Origin: Prochilodus magdalenae
Lineage: Eukaryota; Chordata; Actinopteri; Characiformes; Prochilodontidae
Assembly: GCA_024036415.1 (NCBI GenBank)
Contig: JAMWET010001220.1
Span: 558,001-622,000 of the forward strand
Reading direction: 5' to 3'
DNA length: 64,000 nucleotides
Part shown: piece by piece, positions 35,651 to 52,115 of the stretch
How positions within the stretch are numbered: the first letter of the stretch is position 1
Layout of the letters: the number at the start of each line of letters is the position of its first letter
Translations under genes and position numbers: made by a program
The notes under the pieces: model-generated
Databases searched by the model: none
Seen by the model: only the letters and a program-made list of their open reading frames with translations
What the model was told of the DNA's origin: nothing

Positions 35651-37509
35651 CATGACAGTTAAAGGATTAGAACAGAAGGTAGCAAAGGCGACCTTTGCTT
35701 GGTCAGTAAATGTGTGACCATCACATGAAAACACTAAACTCTCCGGTAATGAGAATTCCTAACAGGAGTTAGGTAGTCAAATATTTACCACAGATAGAAT
35801 TCATACTGAGGAAAAGTGTGTGGTTTTTGTCAGGCATCTCCTGAAATGTACTAAATAAACTACAGGAAATTAGTTTATTAGCTTAGTTTAGTTCATGTCA
35901 GATGCTATCAGGTTAATTAGGGAACATAAGTACCAAAACCAGCCACAGTAGAAAATATATGATTTGGCCCTATATAAGTTGCATTCCTGAAAGAACATCA
36001 TTTTTTAACGTCTTATTTTTCTTTGAATGTATTAATTTATTCATTCATCTTCTAAGCTGCTATTGAGGCACATCATAACAGATGGTGGTCCATGAACAAG
36101 AGGAGGTTTACAGAAAATTGATGATTTTAAAGGTGTAATGTGTTGGTTTTTCACTTTCCAAAATGAACTAAAATGATCAACAGGTTGTAAAGAAATAACA
36201 CATTAGACATCACATTAAAGATGTCTATGTAGAGGTGATATCTTCTGAAGGTCGCCTGCTAACCAGTTAGCCACAGCCCGTCCTGTATTGTAAATATCAT
36301 TTAGCAAAAAGAGGCAATAGTAAATCATCACATCAAAATTAATTTAAAGTTTCAGCTGATTCTCAATGCGTCATTATCTATACAGTAAAAGTAGAAGTGG
36401 TGTGTTACCGATGTGGAAAACAGAAATAATGAACAAAAGAAGGAAAGAAAATATAGCAATCTGTCAATGACATTTATTTTTAGTTATTTATTATATATTG
36501 GTTATTTAGTTAGTTTTTATTGACTACTGTAATCTGATCTGTGGGAATCCTTCAGGAATTTCTACAGGATTCCTATAAAAAAGGTGATGTGTGTGACATT
36601 TAAAAAATTAAATGTGCAATAATGTGTCATTTCTGTGTGGAGTATACATGTTTTCCCTGTGTTTGCGTGGGCTTCTTCTGAGTGCTCTGGTTTTCGTCCC
36701 CAGTCCAAATACATACTTTCAGGTGAATTGGAGATACCTAAATTGGTCCTAGGTATGAACTTTTTTTTTGTAAAAGCTGCCAGTAGAGGTTGAGGGCTGA
36801 AATATCTCTTTCGCAAAAAGTTGGTGGACAAAAACCCAGTAGTGACTCCTGTACTACCATTCATTCCTGAACAACCTCAAGCCGAGAACCAAACCATTAA
36901 AACCATAAAGGCACAAATGCACTAAGCAGGTAGTTCATTCCTAAACTAAAGTTTGCTTTGCCAAGTTCTATTTCAAAATTCCTGTTTCACCTCAATGACT
37001 TGCGTTATGTAGTGTCTGTAACCGCTGCACCATTTAAGTTTCGGCTTATTAGGATATTACGTATTCATATTGGATAAGCCTGTGGTCGGTGTGGGCAGGC
37101 CCAGGTTGAGGAGGGAGGGAAAAAAATAAAAATAACAAATAAAATCAAACAATCGGGAGGCTTGAGTTACTCAGGGTTTCAGCCCAGATTAGCTCTTGCT
37201 AAAGGTAAAATACAATCCAACGTAGATTAAGCGTCCCCAATATTTGATATACATTCAGACAGATGTTCGTTGTAGAGCCTGTGCGTTATATGGACCACAT
37301 AAAGATGGTCCATAAACAAACCTCCTGCCGAATCCGCCCCAGACCCTTAAATGAGGGGTTCAGGCTCGACAGGATTCACCATATTTGCAAATCCACCATA
37401 TTTTAGTGTCTGTGACAGATTAACATAGTGAGTGGTTAAATCCACGTTTCTTACTTAAAAATAATATTTATAAACTATAAAAAATATTAAGCCAATGAGA
37501 GGTTATCGT

Positions 37510-37751
37510 CCAATCAGCAAACCCCCTTTAGCTTGTCCAGAGGGCTGTCTGTACTGTCTAACTCCTTTGGTGACGAGAAAACCTGGTCTTAAATATCACA
37601 TACTACATACTCCCCATATAGTACACTAGATAGGGGACGACATAACAGTGTTTGGGACGCAGCAGCCACGTAGCTGAAAGCGCAGAGGTCCTTCAGGCAG
37701 ATCCGCTGGAGCCTTTTGTTTACATACACGTCACCAGGAAGTTCATCCGCA
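37510..37751 (+). promoter_or_regulatory. Promoter and 5' UTR region of tvp23b, partly MITE-derived
   Basis: A CCAAT box (GTCCAATCAGC) lies at 37508-37518. The stretch 37590-37660 (CATACTACATACTCCCC, TAGTACACTAGATAGGGG, TTTGGGACGCAGC) resembles a Harbinger-like MITE end. The sequence then leads into the ATG at 37752 without a TATA box. The start site cannot be read. Confidence 0.4.
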
Positions 37752-41234
<3,483 letters not shown>

Positions 41235-41278
41235 TGTGCCTACAAATGTCTGAGTTGGTGCTGCTAATGTTCTAACTT

Positions 41279-41279
41279 A

Positions 41280-41324
<45 letters not shown>
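41279..41324. repeat. (TTA)n microsatellite in the tvp23b 3' UTR
   Basis: About 15 TTA units lie 45 bases after the tvp23b stop. Confidence 0.9.
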
Positions 41325-43120
41325 GTTGGGGAATATGAGGGATACTCAGCTCTCTACGTTTTCATTTTCTTTTCTTTAAGCAAGTGGATGTGGGAAAGTC
41401 ATTCTGGCTTTTTGTAATTGATTAAATCAGTGTAAGGAATTTTTCTGAGCCAGGTTTCTCAAATTTGAATATAGTGGGATGAAAAACACAGCAATATGCT
41501 GTCTAAAATGAGTAGAATGTATAGGTATATATTTTATAATATATATTACAAAACTACATTACAATAATCCGGTCCTGCTTCTTTACTTTTGGTGAAAATG
41601 CACTTTGTAGTAACCACTTTACTTCTGTAATAATTCCATATACATTCCTGAGGGATGCATGAGAAAAACATGATAACTAGTTCCAGTGGGATTAGTTCTT
41701 TTGGCTGGTCTTTGTAATAAAATATCTAAAGTTTTTTTGTGTGTGTGTGTGGCTATTCATTACTTCATAGGTCCATTCAGGTCAGTTTAATATAGCACTG
41801 TAAACCTTTTGGAATATTACAATAGTCTGAGCACCCCTGGTCACAGGATGTGATTAACAAAATTAGTTAACACAGTGTCCTCCACAGAGAACACAATATG
41901 TCACATAGTTTAGTTACATTTCACACCTGATTTAATCTATTAAAGGATGAGGAGTAAATTGTGAAAGAGAAAATCATTATTTATATTGGAAATTTGGCTG
42001 ATAGTTGGGAATGCAAAGGGCCTATCTTCCACATAATCAAAGCCCCAAAAAAAGTAGGACTTGTTCTGTCCTGCTTTGGGATGGTGTAGGTACAATCTCT
42101 GACATTAATCCTGTTCTCATTACACCTGCCAAGTCAGTTATGAGCAAGATGCAGTACAATCCTGTTCTCTACAATATTAGTCCAACTTCCTGACAGTCCC
42201 CATGGGTTACTATAGCCATACACATAACAGAGAAGAGTGAGTAAATCGCATACTATGCCAAGCTCACTTTTGTGTACTGTAATAAAATGTTTAAAAAAAA
42301 CAAACAAAAAAAACACCCACACTTACCAAGTTCAGCTCCCGTACTAGAAGAGACCAGTCCAGGTTACTGTACTTCTTCACTGTAAAAGCAATTGGGTCTA
42401 AAGCCTTCATTTATCTTAATAAAGCAGTCACATTAATTAAAAAATCAAACTGAAACACCATGCGTCCTGAAAGCTGAGCTCCATAGTTTTACGTCACCCA
42501 GGGTGGGACTGGGAAACGCTGTAACAATTGTGTAACAGTCATTAAGACTATCTACTTCTACTACTTTTGTCACTATGACAAAAGGCTCAAACAGGTGGGA
42601 TAAAGCATTAATCTGGGAAGCTGAACCTTGGGAAACGATGTAGCTCACTTTTCCTACCTGACCTGCCAACTAAGAATGAATCTTGAAAGAAGGAAATCCT
42701 TTTTCTGACCAAACCTACAATCACAGATTGCATCAAATCAACAGCTGTCTTGCCCTTGAACAGGATTGTAGTATTTCAGTTTAAAAGTCTGGAATTCAAA
42801 GATTTAGTGTCTGATTTTCGATTTTCCAAAAAAACAAATCAATTAGTAATAAATAAACAAGCCAATAAATCCTTTTCTATGTAGTGTTAATTTGATTAAT
42901 GTATCTTTGGCTAAATGGTAACCTTTTTTTTTTTTACCTTAATCATACAGTAACAACTTAAGAGCAGGTATACAAACTAGAACCCGTTATTATTATGTAT
43001 GCCATGTAAAGTCATATAGAATCATTTAAAAAGTACTAAGGATATAGGATTCATAGGATGTAGGCTCCTTTTAGTCCTTTAAAGACCTTGTGTACAGCTA
43101 TGCAATCATAATAATAAATA

Positions 43121-43206
43121 TATTCAAGATCAAGTTTTATTGTCATATGCACAGCATAACAAGCAGTTACATTGTACAATGAAATTCTTACTTTGCAGTT
43201 CCCCCA
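43121..43206. repeat. Short dispersed repeat ('tcaagttttattgtcatatgcac')
   Basis: The sequence ATTCAAGATCAAGTTTTATT, followed by GTCATATGCACAGCATAAC and AATGAAATTCTTACTTTGC, is a well-known interspersed sequence in fish, probably a retroelement tail. The class is from memory only. Confidence 0.5.
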
Positions 43207-44756
43207 TTTGTTAGTTCATATATTTGCAAATAAAGTCTTTAGACTGACCAGGATTTGACCCATTAATGTCTGATCAGAAAAGCAGAGCCAATTCGACAAA
43301 TTCACACAACTTCACAATCAATTTAGGTATCCTTCAGATTCACGTCTTCAAATAGGACACATTAGAAACATTACAGAATTAAATCCCAACACTGCCACCT
43401 GGAGATCAAAGCCCACACTTGCATTTTGTCTTCAAACATTTTGAGCTATTCAGCTACTCAGCTAGTGGCCTAAAGGCCTCACTATAGATGCTGTCCTAAC
43501 TTAATCTTTTACGAACCAGTTCATTCTTCAACATGTGTTCCTTCTGTACAACAACCCTAAGACCTTTGAGGGCAGAATTATTGAACATTAAGTGCCATTA
43601 ATGTGCCAAAGATGCTAAATGATGTAGTCAACGGAGCAATCCGAATTTGACCTTATTGACGTTATTTTGCCAAAACCTTTAAGCATTTGCAGTGACGAAT
43701 TTGATGGTGCTGTAATTTCCGCTAAACCTTGATGCACATGTTCCAGCGTGAAAGGAAAACATTGAAGTGGGTTGTTACTGCACTTGCATACTACTTTATT
43801 TTAGAAGGCACTTTAATCTTTGTTAAGAATGTGTTTTTTTTCTTTGTCTTTATACACAGTGTTTAAGCACAGAGCTAAGATAGAACTAGTAGTCTTTATT
43901 CACATGAGCAGACAATGTTTAAGAGGTATTATATCACAAATCATTTTAATTGCTGGGCTGCCTGTCAAACATGCCTTATTGGCTCTAATGTGAAAAGGAA
44001 TGGATGAGTAGATGAGTAAGAGAAATGCTACTTTGAGGGTTTTTTTATGTGGCATTGAGTCTGACCAGTTAAACCTCAGAAATGGTCAAACCCCCAGATT
44101 AATTAAAAATATTTTGTTCTTTATTTCGTGTAGTACATCACAAACTATGTAGGCATGACAAAGCAGCTGTTCCCTATTCACTCCTCTTCCTGGATGTTTC
44201 TGCCTTTTCGCCACTGTTCTCATCATCACCTACAAAATATTTCCTGCTGTGTAACAGAATAGAAAGCTGTGTTCTTGGCAACATTGCTCCCTATCTTCAC
44301 TGATTTTCTGTTCTATCTCTTGGGCCTGGCTGATTCTCACTGTTCATATGGGGTGTGGAGTGGATTTAGGACAGGCAGTGAATTTCGGGCACAACAATAC
44401 AAGTACAACTTGGTTGCCTTTGTTCTTGCCAAAGAGTCACTTGCTATCATGGAATGACATATTGAACATACATATATATATTTTACAGACCTCACAAGGC
44501 CACACGTCTGGGAAAATTCCCAAGCCAATGACTAGTCCACATCTGGCATCTAGAATCCAGCTATGCTACAAACCTACACTGATAGCAAGTTTAGAACAGC
44601 TGAAATACCCCTACCTACTAAGAAATGTGGCAGCTTTGGTCATTACTTAATTTATCAGTGATTAAATAGCCAAAGTGTTCAAATAGTTTTTGGGGCCACA
44701 GTGTGTTTGTACATAGTTAAATGTATCAGGAAGCATATAACAAAAAGACAAAATCA

Positions 44757-47700
44757 CTAGAAAAATTCCAGGTTATTAATCTTACAAAACTCTGTTTTGG
44801 TGATTGCAATTGCACTAAAGCTATAAATGATGTCCACGATCAGATATGTCCAGAAACAGATTCTGTCCCAGGAGTTTGCATAGTTCAGCCTCCTCTTTTT
44901 CTCTTTAACTTCTTTATCCATGTTTTCCACGTAGCCAGAAATGTTCTGAAGAGATTCCTCCTTTGTTGTGCCACCACTGAAGTCAGTGTCTGCTGAAAAA
45001 CAAGAAAGTGAAGATTTTAATTTGATGAAGTAGGCAGCTGCCTAGTGGCCCTAATAGCCAAAAGCCCATTTTGTAATATTTGTGCACTGTAAAAATATGA
45101 AATTAATACAAATTATACACATTTTCATTTCAGGTGATTCTTTGCAATGTTATCAGTGCAGCTCCACCCTGGATCATGATTAATAACTATTCCATGTGAT
45201 GACACACCAAAAGCAAAGCCATCTTCAGCTTCAGAATAGTTTTAATGCCAGAACATCTCACCTAGTTGAATACGTGGTTGGAAATTTCTCTATAGCCTAT
45301 AGGTGCAGGCTTTAACTTCCACTGATAATTAATCAATCAAAATTTATTTGCATAGCGCTTTTTACAACTAATGTTGTCTCAAAGGAGCTTAACAGAAAAG
45401 CAGTTTATATAAAGGAAAAGAAAACACAGAGTCCATGTACAGACGTAGGAAAGGAAATCCGGGTCCAAGCCACCCATGAGCAACAGTGGCAAGGAAGAAA
45501 CCTCGAGAGGAACCAGAGGAAGAACCCATCCTCCTCCAGTCGATCGCGAATGAAGAGAGAGAGACGGCTAACAGGAAAAGAAGCTTGGAATATCTATTAT
45601 ATACATTCTGATTAATCCAGGAGGCAGTAATGGCAAAAGTAGAGCTATCCCATAGGTTCTGTGTTTAAGTGAGAGATAGAGTTCATGATTAGAGCCAGAT
45701 GTTGGCAGCCCTATTGTGGTCATTGTAGTTGTTGTAGTCATGTCGGGTTACGAGTTGGAGAACCAGGGAAGGAGACACACACACACTGACAAACAGACAC
45801 ATTGAGGGTCGGGGACACTCTTGTCCACAGCAGTGGGCAGCCCTATACACGTGGAGCAGTTGAGAGTTACGTGCCTTGCTCATGGGCACACAGTCGTATT
45901 ACAAGGCTGGTTCCTTAACCTCCAGCCCACAACTGCCCCTAGTATGATCATGAGACTGCATGTATAGTGGTTTGTAAAAAAGATGCACGCATGCGAGGCA
46001 GAGAAATCAGGCAGGTGACACAGTTACCCTGTTACCCTCAATTACCCTGTAATCTGCTTATGGCAAAATGATCTGTCCATATAGTGAGATCATTGCATTT
46101 AACAAAATTGCTTAAGTAAAAATGTATGGAAGTGAGTTAAATATTCCTACAACGAAATAAAAAATATTAGGTTTAGACTTGAGAACATAAGTTCACATAA
46201 CAAGAGCACTTAATGAGGGAAGTATACTACATTAAAATTGCTTCTCGTAATTCTTACCTGTTTTCTGACTCATACCGCCCTGTTGATCTTTGGAATCACC
46301 TGGTCTGCGCAGATTTTGTGGCCAGACTTGACCATTTTTAGCCAGCTGAGTCAATAGCATGGATATCAGCAAGCTCACCACCAGCACAACCAGGCAGAAG
46401 CAATAATGATAATCTAAAGAAATAAAAAAATTATTTGTATCACTCTGTGCTAGACACAATTTGTTCAGGCCTTTAATTGTCCTTGCCTTCAAGACATTCA
46501 GAACTAGCCCTGTAGAGACTGGATGCAACAAAACCATAAAAGTGTAGCTTGATAGTACATTGGCTACGTTGTATAAGTATAATGTATAGTATTTTATTGT
46601 ACACTTTTGTATAATGGTTTGTGCATTAGCTCAGGGCTAACATGTTAGTTTATAAGGAGAAGGTGAGCTAAGGGTTGTCATATTACCTTGTGACTAGTTT
46701 GTGACATCAGGACTGACTACTTTTGCTCCGATGTTAACATTTTAGTTTGGCAATAGTGTGTTAGTTCAGGATTAGCATTAGCTTGTGGCTAATGTGTTAA
46801 CCCAGTGCTAATTTGTGACTACTGTGAGTGGTTCATCTGTGACTATAGTGCGTTAGCACAGGACTATGTGTTAAGTTTGTGACTAGAGTATTAGCTCAGG
46901 CCTAAAATATTAAACTGTAATTAACAGTTTTGCTAGTGTTTATATTTCACCACTAAACCAGAATAAACACTGACTGCTCTAAGTGAGCATCTGTTGTACC
47001 TCTGTAATGCAAATAACCTGCAATCTAAAGCATGAACATATTAATATAAGATGCATTTTCAGGAACTTTTTCTGCTCTATTAAAATGTGTTGAATTGAAA
47101 CAGCAATGTATTGTATTGAACCAAATTGTAAATTGTTACACCCATATCTTATGGGAGTTCTACTCACAGAGCATAGGGCTGCAGAGACCGGGGTCGGGTA
47201 AGTGCTTGCAGAGAATTAGAAGAAACATGGTGAAGCTAAACACCAGCTTAATCTTGAAGGGGTTGCGTTCTCCACCATCCAGCGGCAAAGCAAAGCTAAC
47301 AAGGTCGACCACCATGATGAGTACACTAGGCAGGAGCAGTGACACCACTACATTGAAAGGATTGATGGACAGAGTAACCTGTGGAAAGGGTCAGCAGGTG
47401 TTTTGGGTTAAGCCTGTAATTCCATCATCAGTTAAACAATTAAGTGTCTACACTAAAGACAATCATTTAGTGCATTAGGATCATTTGTGTTGAAAACATT
47501 TTCTGGTAAACTGCCCAAAATTGGAGGTTAAAATAAAGTTCTAGGCTTATGATTGTAAAGACATACACATAGAGAAGTTGAGGCAATTGATTTTATGCTT
47601 TAAATTAATGTTCATGCATTTATAGTTTTAAAGCCATAGAAAGACGCAACAAAAGAGTTTATTTACATAGAGGTAGTTACGGTTTGCTCCACGGAGATTC

Positions 47701-50328
47701 ACTTCTAACGTTCTCCATTCCCCTTGGTCTCCTCCTACAGGCATTATCTTCCCATACCGGAGATTCAACCCACAAGCTGAAAAGACACAAGTATGTTAAT
47801 GTCGGTAAACATAATAATAAACTTATCTGGATTATCACTATAATAGAGTGTGCTATAATAAAAATGAATATGTAAAGGACAATGAACCGAAGGGAGAAGT
47901 TTATAAAAGTTTATACATGCCATAAACAAGGAAAACTACCTTATAACTACCTTATTTAAAAAAAAAAAAGAGTTTGTAAACACTGTTCATGTAAACACCG
48001 TAAAAAGTAATCATAATGTGCCTTTCATTCCCTAATTCAAACAGTCCATTCACAATACAAAAACTAATGTGCAAAAACAGCATGTTTTGAATTTGCTGCT
48101 TTTATGATGACAAAATCTTTAAACATATCCTACATTTAGCCTACAGCTATTTAGCCCCACTCATTCACAGTGAAGTTACAAGGAATGTCTCAGCCTGCAC
48201 TATTCTGAAATAATGCATGGCTGCTATTAAGAGTAGAGGTTGATTAAATGTATCTGTCTTTTACAAGATACAAGAAAGTTGGAAAATCGTCAAACGTAAA
48301 ATTGAATTATGACCATTATTATTATATCAATATTATCATTATTATACACACCATAAAAATTGAATATGGATCCTATTTCAGTAGTTTCTCCTAGACGACA
48401 ATGAAATCAGATGGCAAGAGAATTCTGAAAACTCATATCTCCATTTGCTATTAATGCTCTCCTAAGGGATTTCATGATAATCACCATTAAGCCGTCAAGG
48501 TTACAGTTTTAAACAGCTGAGGTTCTTACAGCTTTGGTTCCATCCGTTTAAGGCCACAGGGCATGAATCCGTAACAAAGGGATAGGTGAAAATGTTGAGT
48601 CCACACACAACAGTTATGTACATAGCAATGGCATACTTCACAGTGCCATCGCTTCTCACAAGTATGTCCTTAGAAACAGGCTTCACGAGTGTGTAAACTC
48701 TGTAGGCAAAAAGCAAGAAATCAGAGTTGATGTTTTATGTTGATGTAAATAAATACATTAGTTTATATTATTATAATTATTGGACACCATGTTGCCAATG
48801 GGTTATATGGACGACTCAGAGAACTTTTAGTGGTTACGTAATACAGGACCTGAAACTTGACTCATAAGTAAGATGAAGACATTGTAGGAGCTAACTCACG
48901 CATTGTCCACAGTCAGATTGGGGGTCCAGATTTTTTCAGCCGGCAGTGTGAGTTGTTTAAACTTGTACCGTGGATCTGTCCACGCGAGGTCGGGATCATT
49001 CCATTCCTATTAAAGTAGAAATACAGTATGTCCTGCCGATGTCCATTCATTGTGGAAAGCTTTAAATTTAAAATAATCTACAAAGAAATTTACCATGTTG
49101 ATTTTTAAGCAACTTGTAAAGCGTAGATCCTTTGTATTCTAGTAAAGACCAGAAAAGAAGAGAAAGACATTTTCAGGCAGCATTCCTGGTTATTTTGGCT
49201 GTTAAAACTTACACCTCTCCCCTTGAATATATCAACTGCATTATGATGGAGCTATGAGGCTAATGCAGCCAACAGGTAATAAAAGCTTAACTCCACTATC
49301 GGGATCTCACTTTTTCTCAGCAGAACATACAATGTCAACAGGGGAACAAGCAGGAATTTTGGGCCCCCTGAAAACTTTCTGGTCCCCTTGCCACACCTCA
49401 ATTCCTTTACCAGAGCTTGGCACAACATTAAGGGATGAGAGAATGTGAGAGCCATATTCCATGTGGAAAATGATTTTAATTATACTTGAATAAATGAAGA
49501 GTTTCCAGTACAAACCTTTTCCATTGCAATCGTTCTAATCTCCCTTGTGTATTTGTGATTACATAGTCAAACTCATATTACTAACTCAGCCTGAACCCCT
49601 CATTGCTGAGACAGGATTTAATGATTTAGCATTGCACTTACTATTGGGGAATTAGCATTCTTTTCTTTCTAACCTCAAAACTCCAGGGCAAAAATAAACT
49701 TCAGCATGTTTTGGCCGGCTTATCACATTTGTGACAAAGAAACATTTTTACCAAAATTTTGTTTTAAAATCTAATTTTATTTTGAAACTAATTTAATAGA
49801 AGGATACATACGACTGACAGAGTCTTGTACTGGATGGCTGTGAGGTTCACATTGATCACACATTCTGAAGGCTGTGGAGGACTGTACAGGTACTTTCCAA
49901 TGATTTCATTAGCTAGACATCGACGTGATACACAAGCTGTTGTGGATCCCACCAACACTATAAATAAAGAATGCAGTTCACATTAATATTTTGATATTCT
50001 CATTAATACTTTAATAATTTTCTTATTTATTTACTGACAAGAATCTGAAAACAAAAAATTACTTTGCAAGATTTAACACATGCATAAAGTACAGTTCCAT
50101 TATTTTTGTTAAATATTTATTTATACTCAGCACTTCGATTTGCAGAAAATGATAAATTTAAGTATGTTCATTGTAGAGGATGCATTCACTTATTACTACT
50201 TAGAAAATCAACAAAACTTATTAACATCAACATTTGTTAATTTGTTATCAGACTGCGGCAAGTAATTTTGACTACTGACCTATAAGGGAAAAAAAGGGAG
50301 TCCTCATGATGTTTTTCGTAGATAGCAT
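44757..50328 (-). CDS. Cys-loop ligand-gated ion channel, HTR3/ZACN-like, copy A
   Basis: A subunit of a pentameric ligand-gated channel. Nine exons join to 409 residues: 50328-50280, 49957-49812, 49138-49094, 49006-48900, 48699-48530, 47776-47667, 47378-47168, 46413-46258 and 44992-44757. A short signal peptide is followed by the extracellular domain (ACVSRRCLANEIIGKYLYSP, LPAEKIWTPNLTVDNA). The Cys-loop is C-x13-C, CGLNIFTYPFVTDSC, and lacks the usual Phe-Pro-x-Asp spacing. M1 is VVSLLLPSVLIMVVDLVSF, M2 is ERNPFKIKLVFSFTMFLLIL, M3 is YCFCLVVLVVSLLISMLL, and M4 is in the last exon (FWTYLIVDIIYSF). A long M3-M4 loop follows. The pore has Pro at 2', Lys at 6', Phe at 9' and Lys at 20', all unusual. 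The ligand is unknown. A 5' UTR intron precedes the ATG. It is the tandem partner of copy B. Confidence 0.88.
45329..45560 (+). repeat. RTE-like retroelement tail in receptor A intron 8
   Basis: Landmarks are AATCAATCAAAATTTATTTG, CATAGCGCTTTTTACAAC, GATGTTGTCTCAAAGGAGC-like words, CAGTGGCAAGGAAGAAACC and CGAGAGGAACCAGAGGAAG. It is a longer copy of the family at 25591-25695. A second dispersed sequence follows at about 45740-45945 (GCCTTGCTCATGGGCACACA). Confidence 0.6.
46560..46925. repeat. Degenerate minisatellite in receptor A intron 7
   Basis: Words such as TGTGTTAGTTCAGGATTAGC, TTAGCTCAGGGCTAAC, GTTTGTGACTAG, TTAGCACAGGACTA and TTAGCTCAGGCCTAA recur at irregular steps. This gives a decayed tandem repeat with units of very roughly 30-45 bases. 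Its borders are approximate. Confidence 0.55.
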
Positions 50329-50839
50329 AGCCTTGCTACAAACAAAAAGCAGTATTCATTAAAATAAAACAGTTCAAAAGAATCACTGTTTTAATATCAT
50401 CTGGCTCTTTATTCCAAGCGTCCAGTAAAAAATAATAATCAACCTTTACAAAACCTGTAAAAATGTAATGATGACCAATACAAATGGTTCAAAACTTACT
50501 TATAATAAATAAAATAATTTTACATTAACTTACATAGAAAGTAAAAAATCTTTCCTCTGAATTACCAATTTGGAGAAACTTGTTTTTCATTGGCACAGCA
50601 TTAATATATACAGCAATTTAATTAATATGATCAAAAATTACTATACACAGATCCATTCAGAATTATTTAATAACCTTCCTATTTGTTTTACTGTGATATA
50701 TCCATCATATTTTTTGTGTCTGGTTTATAACTTTTCAGTCTACACTTTATAAGTAACTACTGAATAGCAGGTAATATATATGTGACTCCAAACCAGCTGC
50801 CCATCACTCTGCGTGAACATTTCATATGTAGCGGACCAT

Positions 50840-50893
50840 TGGAAAGGTATATAATTTCCCTCTGGGATCAATAAAGTATCTATCTATCTAAAA
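50840..50893 (+). repeat. LINE 3' tail with ATCT microsatellite
   Basis: The sequence TAATTTCCCTCTGGGATCAA, then TAAAGTATCTATCTATCT, is the usual 3' end of a fish non-LTR retrotransposon, ending in ATCT units. Only the tail is present, as for a 5'-truncated insertion. Confidence 0.7.
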
Positions 50894-50980
50894 TCTTATC
50901 GAACAGCTCCTTTTATAATACAAGTACCATTTTGGAGATACAAGAACATTTTTTACAAGAGCAACATATATTAAACCTAC

Positions 50981-51110
50981 CTTTAACTGAAACCTGAACC
51001 AAACGGAGGACGTTCTTGATCAAGCTTAACTCTCTTAACTGAGCTGCTGCTCTTCTGAAGAAGAGTGAATGAACATCAGTTAACAGTTTGAAAGGCTCAT
51101 CTTCTGGCTC
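50981..51110 (-). other. Probable 5' UTR exon of receptor copy A
   Basis: The exon ends in AAAG|GTAGGT (donor at 50980-50979). It contains TTCAGAAGAGCAGCAG, a counterpart of CTAAGAAGAGCAGCAG in the upstream exon of copy B. Coding exon 1 of copy A has an acceptor (TTTGTTTGTAG) just before its ATG, so a spliced leader is expected. A CRE-like TGACGTAA lies upstream at 51129-51136. The 5' border is unknown. Confidence 0.45.
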
Positions 51111-52047
51111 TAGCATGTGGTTGATGTATGACGTAAAAGCAGTGCACAGCTAAAGCACCTATCACCAAGCGTAAACATGACTGTGTAATGTTTAAATGAT
51201 TTATATTTGTTTTACTGGCACATAAGCATGTCATAATGTACCATTATAACTGGGCTCCGTTTACATGCCTTTGATGCAAATAGGCTATATGCTTAGTCAG
51301 ACTGCAATCCAAACAAAGGACAGCTTAACTGAGAACCACTGTTCACCCTGTCCTTCAGTGTCATCAGTGCTGTTGATCTTGAAGCTATTTGAAAAGAACA
51401 ACACTTAGTTATGGCTCCTGTGTGGTCAGGTTTACTCAGTCTGTTGGTTCAGTTGGTTTTGCTTTCAAGTGATGATGACATTAATATCTGGGTTTGTTTA
51501 ACTTATTGACAATAATATGTCATATTATTAAAGTGCACCGGATCCAACAGCAGGTCCAGGCTTCCATTCCTTACTTAAAACCTGTGTTGACCTGTGCTGA
51601 CTATAAGTGTGCTTTGCTCTCCATCATGTAGCTGAATAATAAGAATATAATTTAACAGGCTGATTGGCAGTCATTTAACATCGTAGTTCAATAATAGGCA
51701 GATAATAATAAGCGCATATAACTTTATCTTAGTGTAAATTAATAAAAATAGTTACTATGATCGTATCCTGACTGACCTAAAACATCTAAAATACACAGAC
51801 ATTGCAAAACTAATGGATTACATTACCAAGCCTGGAATGGTTTCCATGGTGGTTTGAATTTCAGTCTTCAGTCAAATGTATATGACCTAAAATCAGTTGT
51901 GTCGTTCACCATCCCTTCTTAAGAAGAAACATAGGTAAAGCTTTACTGTAGAGTACTGTTTACAAGCCTACATGACAACTGACATACATGCTGTACCTTA
52001 CACCATACATACAAAGGGTATGAGGTTTGATCAAGGTTCTCTTCAAC

Positions 52048-52115
52048 ATGGCCAAGACCAGAGAACTATCTAAGGACACGAGGGACAAAGTTGTAGACCT
52101 GCACAAAGCAGTACT
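52048..52115 (+). pseudogene. Tc1 transposase N-terminal fragment
   Basis: The 68 bases translate from the ATG as MAKTRELSKDTRDKVVDLHK, the hallmark N-terminus of one fish Tc1 lineage. Similarity stops soon after, so only the start of the helix-turn-helix region remains. This lineage differs from the element at 6895-7705. Confidence 0.8.

Larger units (their letters stand above)
41235..44756. other. Intergenic region between convergent tvp23b and receptor copy A
   Basis: This region holds the tvp23b 3' UTR with a TTA microsatellite at about 41279-41324, and a short retroelement-like piece at 43121-43206. It should also hold the 3' UTR of the minus-strand receptor; AATAAA on the minus strand is near 44120-44125. 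No other coding exon was recognised. Confidence 0.5.

Noticed and set aside
42445..42669. Minus-strand 74-codon ORF (SYIVSQGSASQINALSHLFE)
   Set aside because: It looks protein-like but matches no family I know, has no splice partners, and may come from a repeat.
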